25,091 bases of DNA from assembly GCA_900766645.1 (NCBI GenBank), contig CAAFWD010000058.1, forward strand, positions 1 through 25,091, given 5' to 3'. A program made the translations under genes and the position numbers. Shown here in pieces: positions 6,770 to 13,960 of this stretch. Origin of the DNA: an uncultured Cetobacterium sp. GTDB lineage: Bacteria; Fusobacteriota; Fusobacteriia; Fusobacteriales; Fusobacteriaceae. Numbering within the stretch: position 1 is the first letter of the stretch; every line of letters begins with the position of its first letter. The notes under the pieces were generated by a model, which was given only the letters and a program-made list of their open reading frames with translations, searched no databases and was not told where the DNA came from.

Positions 6770-7790
6770 ATCTAAATATATTAAAAAAATCATTAGCTGT
6801 TGCAAAAAGTATTAATCCAAATAAAAGGATCATACCAGCCATATGAACTTTTTCTTCTAACTTTTTATTAATTTCAATTCCAAATAGCTCTAATATAACA
6901 AAAACTATTCTTCCACCGTCTAAAGCTGGAAAAGGTAATAAATTAAATATTCCAACGTTTATAGATAGTACTGCTAATAACCACATAAGAATAGTTGTCC
7001 CTCCGCTTTCACTAGCTTCTCCTACAACTTTAACAATTCCAACAGGTCCACTAATATCCTTAGCCTTAACTTTCCCTGTTATTAACATTTTTACTCCATT
7101 TAATGTATCTTTAAATATTCCTCCAAAAATTTTGAAAGAGGTTTTTATCCCCTCTCCAAAACCTAATTTTTCATAAGTATACTCAGGTATTATTCCCATA
7201 ATTGGAGCCCTTCCCTCTTCTACTTTTGTTAAAGGGACATCAATATCCATAATTTTTCCTTTTCTATCTATAACTAACTCAACCTCTGTTTTGTTATCAT
7301 GAGTTTTTATACTTTTACTTATATCTTGCCATTTAGAAATATTTTGACCATCTACACTTTTTATAATATCTCCTTTTTCTAAAAGAGTGTATGCTTTAGT
7401 TTCTTTTATAACATTTCCTATTATAGGATTTTCATTTTGAATCCCTTTTCCACCACTAAATGTCATTATCATAATAACTGACAAAGCCAATACAAAGTTC
7501 ATAAACACTCCAGCAAATAAAACTACAAATCTTGCTATTGGTGATTGCGAATTAAATCCATTTTCAACTTTGTCTTCAATCTCCATTCCCTCTATATTAA
7601 CAAATCCACCTATCGGAATTATTCTAATAGAATATAAAGTTTTACCTGTGTAATAAGAGTATAACTCTGGTCCCATTCCTATAGCAAACTCTGCCACAGG
7701 CATTTTAAAAAATCTTGCCGCTAAGAAGTGTCCTAATTCGTGAATAAGTATAATTACTCCTAGCAATAATAATGCTATTATTATGTTCAT
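6768..7790 (-). CDS. rseP: Site-2 intramembrane zinc metalloprotease RseP
   Basis: Polytopic inner-membrane protease that cleaves anti-sigma factors or remnant signal peptides. 340 aa. The zinc motif HELGH lies in the first membrane helix (H17, E18, H21). The second catalytic motif NLLPFPALDGGR supplies the third zinc ligand, D291. A single PDZ-like domain lies between them (about 115-185, ...EKGDIIKSVDGQNIS...), compared with two in E. coli. Hydrophobic helices lie near 95-112, 265-290 and 315-335. The ATG at 7790 has AGGAGG upstream. It lies 8 nt after the thymidylate kinase gene and 11 nt before tetR. Proximity to uppS-cdsA-dxr matches the common rseP context. The substrate cannot be read from this window; no anti-sigma factor gene is adjacent. 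Confidence 0.95.
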   Translation of the reverse strand: MNIIIALLLLGVIILIHELGHFLAARFFKMPVAEFAIGMGPELYSYYTGKTLYSIRIIPIGGFVNIEGMEIEDKVENGFNSQSPIARFVVLFAGVFMNFVLALSVIMIMTFSGGKGIQNENPIIGNVIKETKAYTLLEKGDIIKSVDGQNISKWQDISKSIKTHDNKTEVELVIDRKGKIMDIDVPLTKVEEGRAPIMGIIPEYTYEKLGFGEGIKTSFKIFGGIFKDTLNGVKMLITGKVKAKDISGPVGIVKVVGEASESGGTTILMWLLAVLSINVGIFNLLPFPALDGGRIVFVILELFGIEINKKLEEKVHMAGMILLFGLILFATANDFFNIFR

Positions 7791-7798
7791 TTCTCCTC

Positions 7799-8494
7799 CT
7801 AGTCTAATACTTTCTTTGCAACATTAAATATCTCAGCTGAGATCTCTTCTATTGTTTTTAGCTTATCACCATCAACACATTTTATCTCTACCCAACTATT
7901 TCTTTTAGATATTTCACAGGCATTATTATAAGATTTCTTTAAATATTCAAAGTTATCTTCATGTATATCTTTTTTATCTTCACCAGTTATCTTATTTTTT
8001 CTAGCTGCCATTAGCTCCACTGCTTTTTCTGTTGGCATATTTAAAAATATTACCAAATCTGGTCTAGGAATACCCATTTTATCATATTCTAAGTCTTCTA
8101 ACCATGTTAGATATCTCTCTTTTTCACTTTCATCATCAATTTTCGAAGCTTGATGGACCATATTTGATGTTACATATCTATCTGTAACAATCACTCCACC
8201 ATTATTATAAAATTTACCCCAGTCTGTTTTATATGATGCATATCTATCTATTGCAAACATTGTAGATACTGGATATGGATTTATCTTTTGTGCATCATTA
8301 CCAAACTCTCCTGCTAAATACATTTTTACAGGTTCACAAGCTGGACTATCATAGTTTGGAAATGATATTTTTATAGTATCTTCTCTCATAGCTTTTAATT
8401 TTTCAAAAAGCAGTTTTGTTTGAGTTTCCTTACCACTCGAATCTGTCCCCTCTATTACAATTAACTTTCCATTTTTACTTATCATAATTTTCAT
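7799..8494 (-). CDS. tmk: Thymidylate kinase (dTMP kinase), Firmicute-like variant
   Basis: Phosphorylates dTMP to dTDP for DNA synthesis. The P-loop at 16-23 reads GTDSSGKE, ending in Glu rather than the more common Thr/Ser. Nucleotide-binding and core motifs are KISFPNYDSPACEPVKMYL, FAIDRYASYKTDW and VIVTDRYVTSNMVHQ (the DR(Y/H) motif), and PRPDLVIFLNMPTEKA. At about 231 aa it is longer than the roughly 205-aa enterobacterial enzyme; from memory the sequence type resembles Firmicute dTMP kinases. A TTG frame open to 8521 has no ribosome-binding site and runs deep into dxr. I prefer ATG 8494 (20-nt overlap with dxr); ATG 8485 is also possible. It sits between dxr and rseP, which are often direct neighbours elsewhere. 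A broader deoxynucleotide kinase role is not excluded. Confidence 0.87.
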   Translation of the reverse strand: MKIMISKNGKLIVIEGTDSSGKETQTKLLFEKLKAMREDTIKISFPNYDSPACEPVKMYLAGEFGNDAQKINPYPVSTMFAIDRYASYKTDWGKFYNNGGVIVTDRYVTSNMVHQASKIDDESEKERYLTWLEDLEYDKMGIPRPDLVIFLNMPTEKAVELMAARKNKITGEDKKDIHEDNFEYLKKSYNNACEISKRNSWVEIKCVDGDKLKTIEEISAEIFNVAKKVLD

Positions 8495-9626
8495 AAACCC
8501 ACTTTCTTGTTTCAAAATCAACTTTTTTTATTATCTCTAATGAATCTACATTTAAAACTTTATGCTGATTCATAGCTTTTTCTATAATCTCATAAATATC
8601 TAAAAATTTTATTTTACCTTTTAAAAATAATTCTACAGCTACTTCATTTGCTGAATTAAATACACATGGCATTGTTTTTCCTGTTTTTCCTGCTAAAAAG
8701 GCAAGTTCTACTCCCTTAAATACCTTACTATCTACTTGGTCAAATGTCAACTCTTTTAATTTTCTTAAATTTAGTCTTTCCAATACCATATTTGATTCAC
8801 GTTGTGGATATGTAAATGCATATTGAATTGGTAATTTCATATCGGGTACTCCCAATTGAGCTATTATTGATGCATCTTTAAACTCTACCATTGAATGAAT
8901 TATACTTTGAGGATGTACCAAAACCTCTATATGCTCATAATCTATTCCGAATAACATATGTGCCTCAATAACTTCTAAACCTTTGTTTACTAGAGTTGAT
9001 GAATCTATAGTTATCTTCTTTCCCATCGACCAATTCGGATGCTTTAATGCGTCTTCTACTGTTACTTCTTTTAACTCATCCAACTTTTTCCCTCTAAATG
9101 TTCCACCACTAGCTGTTATAATTAGAGTTTGTATCTCACTTCTTCCACTACCTTGCATACTTTGAAAAAGGGCTGAATGCTCGCTATCAACTGGGATTAT
9201 CTCTGCTTTGGGATATTCTTTTAAAAGTCTATTAATATACTCCCCTGCAGCAACCATAGTTTCTTTATTAGCTAAGGCAACTCTTTTTTCTAACTTTATA
9301 GCTTCAACTGTAGCTTCTATTCCCACTGCTCCACTAATAGCTGTTAAAACAATATCCGTGTCCCGAATTGACCCCATTTTTTTTAGTCCTTCTTCACCAA
9401 AAAAAATCTCTTTATCAGGATATTTTTTCTTCAATACATCAAAATCAGTTTCTTTTCCTATACATATATATTTAGGATCAAACTCTTCTATTTGTTCTAT
9501 TAATAAATTTATATTTGAATATCCTGAAAGTCCAATAACTTTAAACTCTTCTTTTTTTCCTCTAATAACTTCCAAAGCATTTGTTCCGATGCTTCCTGTA
9601 GATCCTAAAACTGTTATTCTTTTCAT
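8475..9626 (-). CDS. dxr: 1-deoxy-D-xylulose 5-phosphate reductoisomerase
   Basis: Second step of the MEP isoprenoid pathway: NADPH-dependent conversion of DXP to MEP, feeding the undecaprenyl carrier made by UppS encoded nearby. 383 aa. The Rossmann motif GSTGSIG is at residues 8-14, and NADPH and substrate segments include LANKETMVAAG. The metal site DSEH has D147 and E149, matching D150 and E152 of E. coli. Further motifs are ASGGTFRGK, HPNWSMGKKITIDSSTLVNK and NKGLEVIEAHMLF. A GTG frame extends six codons further (9644), but AGGGAG eight nt before ATG 9626 sets the start. An intrinsic terminator lies directly upstream, between cdsA and dxr, so expression depends on readthrough or a promoter I cannot identify. 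The 3' end overlaps tmk. Confidence 0.96.
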   Translation of the reverse strand: MKRITVLGSTGSIGTNALEVIRGKKEEFKVIGLSGYSNINLLIEQIEEFDPKYICIGKETDFDVLKKKYPDKEIFFGEEGLKKMGSIRDTDIVLTAISGAVGIEATVEAIKLEKRVALANKETMVAAGEYINRLLKEYPKAEIIPVDSEHSALFQSMQGSGRSEIQTLIITASGGTFRGKKLDELKEVTVEDALKHPNWSMGKKITIDSSTLVNKGLEVIEAHMLFGIDYEHIEVLVHPQSIIHSMVEFKDASIIAQLGVPDMKLPIQYAFTYPQRESNMVLERLNLRKLKELTFDQVDSKVFKGVELAFLAGKTGKTMPCVFNSANEVAVELFLKGKIKFLDIYEIIEKAMNQHKVLNVDSLEIIKKVDFETRKWVYENYDK

Positions 9627-9634
9627 TGTTTTAT

Positions 9635-9640
9635 CTCCCT
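9635..9640 (-). promoter_or_regulatory. Ribosome-binding site deciding the dxr start
   Basis: AGGGAG on the minus strand, eight nt before ATG 9626. It lies inside the longer GTG-started frame and so argues for the ATG. Confidence 0.7.
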
Positions 9641-9657
9641 TCACGATCTTTATTGCG

Positions 9658-9684
9658 AAAAAATGGTAGCCTCATCAGCTACCA
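9658..9684 (-). terminator. Intrinsic terminator between cdsA and dxr
   Basis: In the minus-strand RNA a 7-bp stem UGGUAGC / GCUACCA (9684-9678 with 9670-9664), a 7-nt loop and U6 (9663-9658). It begins 5 nt after the cdsA stop codon and ends 31 nt before the dxr ATG. The stem is short but has a good U-tract, so partial termination (attenuation) is likely. Confidence 0.8.
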
Positions 9685-9689
9685 CTTTC

Positions 9690-10511
9690 TTATACTACGA
9701 AAAATTTTAATAAATAGTAAACTGCTGGTACCACGAAAATCATACTATCAAAACGATCTAATATACCACCGTGTTCTCCCAAAAGTCTACCTGAATCCTT
9801 TATTTTAAACTCTCTCTTAAACATAGATTCACCTAAGTCTCCAATTTGAGCTATTAAACTTATCATCAATCCAAATGCAAGTACTAAATAAATGCTTGTT
9901 CCTGGAGTAAATAATTGGAAGTAATTATTTAATAGATATATTCCTCCCATTGTGAAAACAATTCCTCCTATAGACCCCTCTATGGATTTCTTCGGACTTA
10001 TTGTACTAAATCCCTTTTTAAATATTTTTCTTCCTATTCCCATTCCTACGAAGTATGCAAATGAGTCACATATCCAAACTAAAATTTGAATTGATAACAA
10101 CCATTCTCCACCTTTTGGTAAGTAATTCATAAGTAGTAAGTGACTAAATAATCCAGATACATAAACAACTCCTAATAAAGTTATTCCAATATCTCTACTT
10201 GAATTTTCAACTTTATTTTGAAATACTCTACGTGCTATTGATCCTAAAGTCAATACTACCATAGGAAAAATAAAAGCTATCTCTGAATTAGAAACACTTA
10301 AAAAGTAAATCAAGTTTGGTATAGCTATTCCTGCAGCATATCCAAGACCAACTTCTGGTTTTTTCCCTCCAACTTCAGCCATCTTAAAAAATTCAAAAAG
10401 TCCTACTAAAACAACAAAGTTTACAAATAGTAATAATAAAAATCCACCTTTTAAAAGTACTGTTAATAACAGAGGTATTCCTATTAAAGCTACTAATATC
10501 CTATTTAACAT
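9690..10511 (-). CDS. cdsA: Phosphatidate cytidylyltransferase
   Basis: Integral membrane enzyme that makes CDP-diacylglycerol from phosphatidate and CTP, the precursor of phosphatidylglycerol and phosphatidylethanolamine. 273 aa with successive hydrophobic helices from the N-terminus (LIGIPLLLTVLLKGGFLLLL). The C-terminal family signature lies at about 225-255: SMFKREFKIKDSGRLLGEHG followed by GILDRFD, which matches the CDP-diglyceride synthetase pattern K-R-x4-K-D...H-G-G-x-x-D-R-x-D. Also present is the cytoplasmic motif SPKKSIEGSIGG. The ATG at 10511 lies 11 nt inside the end of uppS and has GGAGG upstream, so the two are co-translated. A terminator follows the stop at once. Confidence 0.96.
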   Translation of the reverse strand: MLNRILVALIGIPLLLTVLLKGGFLLLLFVNFVVLVGLFEFFKMAEVGGKKPEVGLGYAAGIAIPNLIYFLSVSNSEIAFIFPMVVLTLGSIARRVFQNKVENSSRDIGITLLGVVYVSGLFSHLLLMNYLPKGGEWLLSIQILVWICDSFAYFVGMGIGRKIFKKGFSTISPKKSIEGSIGGIVFTMGGIYLLNNYFQLFTPGTSIYLVLAFGLMISLIAQIGDLGESMFKREFKIKDSGRLLGEHGGILDRFDSMIFVVPAVYYLLKFFVV

Positions 10512-11193
10512 CTATTCCTCCAAATCGCCTATCTCTTTTGTTATAGCTTTCAATAGCTCTGTCTAATTCCAGCTCATTAAAATCTGGCCAATAAACTTCT
10601 GTCACATATATTTCAGAATAAGCTATTTGCCACAATAAAAAGTTAGATATTCTTATCTCTCCACTAGTTCTTATCACTAATTCTGGGTCTGGGATATCAT
10701 TATACAGATATTTTTTTACTGTCTCCTCTGTTATATTCTTTTCTCCCTTTTCTATCATTTTATTAAAGGCATCTACTAACTCCGCTCTTCCTCCATAATT
10801 GAAAGCTATATTCAGAGTTATACCTGTATTATTCTTAGTTTCCTCTTCAAGCTTATGAATCTCTTTTAATAGATCTTCACTCACTCCGTCCTTTCTTCCT
10901 GAAACTATAAATCTAACATTATTTTTCATTAATGTTTTTCTCTCATTTTTTAAATAAGTTTTAAATAAAAACATTAAAGTATCTACTTCATCTTTAGCTC
11001 TTTTCCAGTTTTCTGTTGAAAAAGCATATACTGTTAAGTACTTTATCCCAATATTTCCTGAATAAGTTAAAATTTTTCTTAATGTATCTGCTCCAGCTTT
11101 ATGTCCGTATGTTCTTGGCATTCCTTTCTGTTTTGCCCATCTTCCATTTCCGTCCATTATTATAGCTACGTGATTAGGTATTTTTAACTTCAT
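10501..11193 (-). CDS. uppS: Undecaprenyl diphosphate synthase (cis-prenyltransferase)
   Basis: Cytosolic enzyme that extends farnesyl diphosphate with isopentenyl units to the C55 carrier needed for peptidoglycan and O-antigen. 230 aa. The N-terminal motif HVAIIMDGNGRWAK contains catalytic D14, with AGADTLRKIL, YAFSTENWKR and FNYGGRAEL following. The C-terminal signature is PDPELVIRTSGEIRISNFLL then AYSEIYVTEVYWPDF. The ATG at 11193 has GAGGAG upstream. It is the first gene of the uppS-cdsA unit, behind a plausible promoter in the divergent gap. In many genomes frr precedes it; here a divergent anion transporter does. Confidence 0.97.
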   Translation of the reverse strand: MKLKIPNHVAIIMDGNGRWAKQKGMPRTYGHKAGADTLRKILTYSGNIGIKYLTVYAFSTENWKRAKDEVDTLMFLFKTYLKNERKTLMKNNVRFIVSGRKDGVSEDLLKEIHKLEEETKNNTGITLNIAFNYGGRAELVDAFNKMIEKGEKNITEETVKKYLYNDIPDPELVIRTSGEIRISNFLLWQIAYSEIYVTEVYWPDFNELELDRAIESYNKRDRRFGGIDVK

Positions 11194-11220
11194 TTCACTC
11201 TCCTCTCAATAACTCATTAA

Positions 11221-11249
11221 ATTTTACCACATTTACCAAATTTTTTCCA
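11221..11249 (-). promoter_or_regulatory. Probable promoter of uppS
   Basis: On the minus strand: -35 TGGAAA (11249-11244), 17-nt spacer, -10 TAAAAT (11226-11221) preceded by TGG, an extended -10. Predicted start near 11214, leaving about 20 nt to the ATG. The -35 matches only 4 of 6. Confidence 0.5.
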
Positions 11250-11296
11250 TATAAAAAACCAAGCTTTATATAGCTACTAGACATCTTTCTATAAGG

Positions 11297-11325
11297 TTGC
11301 TTGTTTATATTTTTTGTGATACAAT
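11297..11325 (+). promoter_or_regulatory. Sigma-70-type promoter of the SulP transporter
   Basis: TTGCTT (11297-11302), a 17-nt spacer and TACAAT (11320-11325). Predicted start near 11332, about 45 nt before the TTG start at 11377. It is divergent from the uppS promoter within a gap of 183 nt between the two genes. Confidence 0.65.
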
Positions 11326-11361
11326 ATAACCTAATATTATTTTTTGTTATTAATAATTTTT

Positions 11362-11367
11362 AGGAGG
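11362..11367 (+). promoter_or_regulatory. Ribosome-binding site deciding the TTG start of the SulP gene
   Basis: A perfect AGGAGG nine nt before TTG at 11377. It lies inside the longer open frame from 11344, so translation should begin at 11377 and the upstream 11 codons are leader. Confidence 0.8.
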
Positions 11368-11376
11368 TTTATAATT

Positions 11377-12903
11377 TTGTTAAATTTTTCAAAACTAAAA
11401 AATGAGATACTAGCAGGTCTTGCTACATCTCTTGCTATGGTTCCAGAAGCTATAGCTTTTTCATTTGTAGCAGGACTTTCCCCTATAGTAGGTCTTCATA
11501 CTTCTGTTATCATTGGTCTTTGTGCAGCTATATTTGGAGGAAGACCGGGAATGATATCTGGAGCAGCAGGATCTATAGCTGTTGTTTTCGCAGCTCTTGT
11601 AGCAACACATGGAGTTGAATATCTTTTTGCAACTGTTGTTTTAATGGGAATATTCCAAATTCTTATTGGTGTATTTAAACTTGGTAAATTTTCAAGAATG
11701 ATCCCACATCCTGTTATGCTTGGGTTTGTTAACGGTCTTGCTGTTGTTATTTTCATGGCTCAACTTCAACAATTTAAAGTTGTAAATTCTTTAGGAGAGA
11801 AAGTTTGGATGAATGGCCCTCAACTATATGCTATGATTGCACTAGTTATTATTACAATGTTAGTCACACACTATCTACCTAAATTTACTAAAGCTATTCC
11901 TGCATCTTTGGCAGCTATTATTATCACTACTATTTTAGCTATAAAAATTTCTAGTATGGGGATACATATGCCAAACGTTAAAGATTTTGCAAATGGAAAT
12001 CTAGCTGGAGGATTACCTAAGTTTCATCTACCTAATATTACATTTAATTTAAAAACATTAGAAATCATTTTACCTTTTGCTGTAATTGGAACCCTAGTTG
12101 GTCTTATAGAGTCTTTACTTACTTTATCTCTTGTCGATGATCTCACAGATACTAGAGGTCAATCTAATAGAGAATGTATTGGTCAAGGTATTGGAAACCT
12201 TTTAAATGGTTTTGCTGGTGGTACTGGTGGATGTGCTATGATTGGACAGTCTATGGTTAATATCTCTTCTGGAGGTAGAGGTAGAATATCTGGAATTGCT
12301 ATGTCTTTATCTCTATTAGGATTTGTCCTTTTAGGATCTGAAATAATAGAAATTATCCCTCTTGCAGCTCTTGTTGGAGTTATGTTTATCGTTGTTATTG
12401 AAACATTTGCTTGGAAAAGCTTAAAACTTTGTACTAGAATTCCTAAATCAGATGTCTTTATTATTATTGCAGTTATGTTTATTACAATTTTTGAAGATTT
12501 AGCTGTAGCTGTTGTTGTTGGAGTTATTCTTTCAGCACTTATGTTCGCTTGGGAAAAGGGTAAAAAAATATCTGCTGACACTACTATATCTGGAGATAAA
12601 AAAATATATCTATTAGATGGGCCTTTATTTTTTGGATCAATATCTAATTTCAAAGAGATCTTTGATGTTAAAAACGATCCAAAAGAAGTTGCAATAGATT
12701 TTAAAAATTCTCATGTTATGGACCATTCAGCTATAGAAGCTATCAATGCTATAACTGATAAATACAGACAAGCCGGAAAAAATCTAACAATCAAGCACTT
12801 AAGTAAAGATTGTAGAGAATTAATCACAAATGCAAAAGATGTTATTGAAGTAAATATAAAAGAAGATCCTAGCTATCATATAGCTGATGATCTTCTTGAT
12901 TAA
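11377..12903 (+). CDS. SulP/SLC26 family inorganic anion transporter with STAS domain
   Basis: Inner-membrane anion carrier; substrates in the family include sulfate and bicarbonate, and the substrate here is unknown. 508 aa from the TTG at 11377, protein start LNFSKLKNEILAGLATSLAM. The transmembrane core runs to about residue 400. Conserved segments include VPEAIAFSFVAGLSPIVGL, FGGRPGMISGAAGS, SRMIPHPVMLGFVNGLAV and LIESLLTLSLVDD. The C-terminal STAS domain begins near 408 (YLLDGPLFFGSI) with VMDHSAIEAI at the position of the SpoIIAA-like phosphoserine loop. It is the only plus-strand gene and splits the lipid A/nadD segment from the uppS segment. It has its own promoter and shares a bidirectional terminator with nadD. 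Base composition looks like the neighbours, so recent transfer is not evident. Confidence 0.92.
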   Translation: MLNFSKLKNEILAGLATSLAMVPEAIAFSFVAGLSPIVGLHTSVIIGLCAAIFGGRPGMISGAAGSIAVVFAALVATHGVEYLFATVVLMGIFQILIGVFKLGKFSRMIPHPVMLGFVNGLAVVIFMAQLQQFKVVNSLGEKVWMNGPQLYAMIALVIITMLVTHYLPKFTKAIPASLAAIIITTILAIKISSMGIHMPNVKDFANGNLAGGLPKFHLPNITFNLKTLEIILPFAVIGTLVGLIESLLTLSLVDDLTDTRGQSNRECIGQGIGNLLNGFAGGTGGCAMIGQSMVNISSGGRGRISGIAMSLSLLGFVLLGSEIIEIIPLAALVGVMFIVVIETFAWKSLKLCTRIPKSDVFIIIAVMFITIFEDLAVAVVVGVILSALMFAWEKGKKISADTTISGDKKIYLLDGPLFFGSISNFKEIFDVKNDPKEVAIDFKNSHVMDHSAIEAINAITDKYRQAGKNLTIKHLSKDCRELITNAKDVIEVNIKEDPSYHIADDLLD

Positions 12904-12928
12904 AAAAGGCGTCATTATGACGCCTTTT
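12904..12928. terminator. Bidirectional terminator between the SulP gene and nadD
   Basis: AAAAGGCGTCA / TGACGCCTTTT form an 11-bp perfect stem with a 3-nt loop. On the plus strand it is followed by ATTTTTT, on the minus strand by further T residues (a T6 run in all). It starts directly after the SulP stop, and the nadD stop codon (12929-12927) runs into its outer arm, so one hairpin ends two convergent genes. Confidence 0.9.
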
Positions 12929-13493
12929 ATTTTTTATATAATGAATTTTCAAATATAATTTTTTCTACTTCTTCAGGTACCATATCTTTTATTTCCATAC
13001 CTTTTTTTATCTTTTCTCTCACATCTGTTGATGAAAAATCTACATAAGTATTTTCAACTTGAATAATATTGTTATCCTCTATCTTAGTTTTATATCCTTT
13101 TCTTCTAAGAACAACAACCTTAGAAAGTTTTAAAATCTCTTGATAATTTTTCCATTTATGAAAATTTTCTCCTGAATCTTCTCCTATTATTTCAAAATAA
13201 TCTGCATTTGGATATTTTTTTATAACTTTTAATAGAGTATCATAGGTATAACTTACATCTTCGCTTTTTAATTCTATATCAGATACTACAATTCCATCTA
13301 TTCCTGCAAATGCTTTTTTACACATTTCAAATCTCAATCTAGAATCTGCTAATATATCCTCTTTATGAGAAGGTATTCCCACAGGAATTATAAGCAATAA
13401 ATCTAACTGCAAATACTCTTTTATAAATTTAGCTACAAAAATATGTCCTTTATGAACGGGATTAAAACTTCCTCCATAAATTCCTACTTTCAT
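12927..13493 (-). CDS. nadD: Nicotinate-nucleotide adenylyltransferase
   Basis: Converts nicotinate mononucleotide and ATP to deamido-NAD, the adenylation step of NAD synthesis. 188 aa, usual length. The nucleotidyltransferase HIGH-type motif is GGSFNPVHKGH (residues 7-17, H14 and H17), followed by LLLIIPVGIPSHKED, RLRFEMCKKAF, EIIGEDSGENFHKWKNYQEI (the D and W substrate motifs) and the C-terminal SSTDVR at about 154-159. The ATG immediately follows the TAA of the ptsN-like gene with no gap (TAAATG). AAGG about nine nt upstream lies within that gene, so translation is coupled. It ends in the terminator shared with the convergent transporter. Confidence 0.95.
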   Translation of the reverse strand: MKVGIYGGSFNPVHKGHIFVAKFIKEYLQLDLLLIIPVGIPSHKEDILADSRLRFEMCKKAFAGIDGIVVSDIELKSEDVSYTYDTLLKVIKKYPNADYFEIIGEDSGENFHKWKNYQEILKLSKVVVLRRKGYKTKIEDNNIIQVENTYVDFSSTDVREKIKKGMEIKDMVPEEVEKIIFENSLYKK

Positions 13494-13946
13494 TTATACA
13501 ATCCTTGCGATAGCTTCTATTAGTCCCTCTTTACTTGTACTTTCTATAATGCTATCTCTTATTTTTTTATTTCTAAAAATTCTAGATAGTGTTGATAAAA
13601 ATTCTAAATATTTTTTACTTTTCTCTTTAGGAGCACCTACTAAAACAACTATTCTCACTTTTTCTCCATCTATTGAGTCAAAATCAACTGGAGTTGTTAA
13701 AAGCCCTAACGAGACAACAACCTCTTTGACTGAATCAGTTCTTGCATGGGGAATCGCAACTCCTACTCCAATCCCTGTTGATCCTGCTTTTTCCCTTTCT
13801 AAAATCTCTTTTAAAAATGTATCTTTATCATTAATCAGATCTGTATTCTCATTCATATTAGACACCATCATTTTTAAAACTTCATCCTTTGATAGAGATT
13901 CATTGTTAAAAATGTTAATCATTTTTATATTAAAATAGCTTAACAC
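13494..13946 (-). CDS. PTS EIIA type-2 domain protein (PtsN-like)
   Basis: 150 aa single-domain phosphocarrier of the fructose/mannitol/EIIA-Ntr family. The phosphoryl-accepting His is H67 in GVAIPHARTDSV, followed by EVVVSLGLLTTPVDFDS and VVLVGAPKEKSKKYLEFLSTL. No EIIB or EIIC domain is fused or adjacent, so a regulatory role like PtsN is more likely than sugar transport, but that is inference. The start is GTG at 13946 with AAGGGGG seven nt upstream; the internal ATG at 13922 has no recognisable ribosome-binding site. It lies 13 nt after the unrecognised 237-aa gene and abuts nadD without a gap. EI and HPr are not encoded in this window. Confidence 0.88.
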   Translation of the reverse strand: MLSYFNIKMINIFNNESLSKDEVLKMMVSNMNENTDLINDKDTFLKEILEREKAGSTGIGVGVAIPHARTDSVKEVVVSLGLLTTPVDFDSIDGEKVRIVVLVGAPKEKSKKYLEFLSTLSRIFRNKKIRDSIIESTSKEGLIEAIARIV

Positions 13947-13953
13947 CGCTATG

Positions 13954-13960
13954 CCCCCTT
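13954..13960 (-). promoter_or_regulatory. Ribosome-binding site deciding the GTG start of the ptsN-like gene
   Basis: AAGGGGG on the minus strand, seven nt before GTG 13946. It touches the stop codon of the upstream gene (13962-13960). Confidence 0.65.

Noticed and set aside
8495..8521. TTG-started N-terminal extension of the thymidylate kinase
   Set aside because: No ribosome-binding site; it would lie in the end of dxr and precede the normal kinase start. ATG 8494 or 8485 is more likely.
9208..9669. Plus-strand open frame of 153 codons
   Set aside because: It is a shadow of dxr, whose minus-strand frame has all family motifs; no ribosome-binding site or promoter on the plus strand.
11194..11343. 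Possible riboswitch or leader RNA between uppS and the SulP gene
   Set aside because: Only two divergent promoters and ribosome-binding sites are visible; the predicted leaders (about 20 and 45 nt) are too short for a riboswitch.
11344..11376. Longer TTG start of the SulP gene
   Set aside because: It would place the AGGAGG at 11362-11367 inside the coding region. The TTG at 11377 is correctly spaced from it.
12183..12653. Minus-strand open frame of 156 codons inside the SulP gene
   Set aside because: It has shadow composition (Ile/Pro/Thr-rich), no ribosome-binding site, and the plus-strand frame is a clear transporter.
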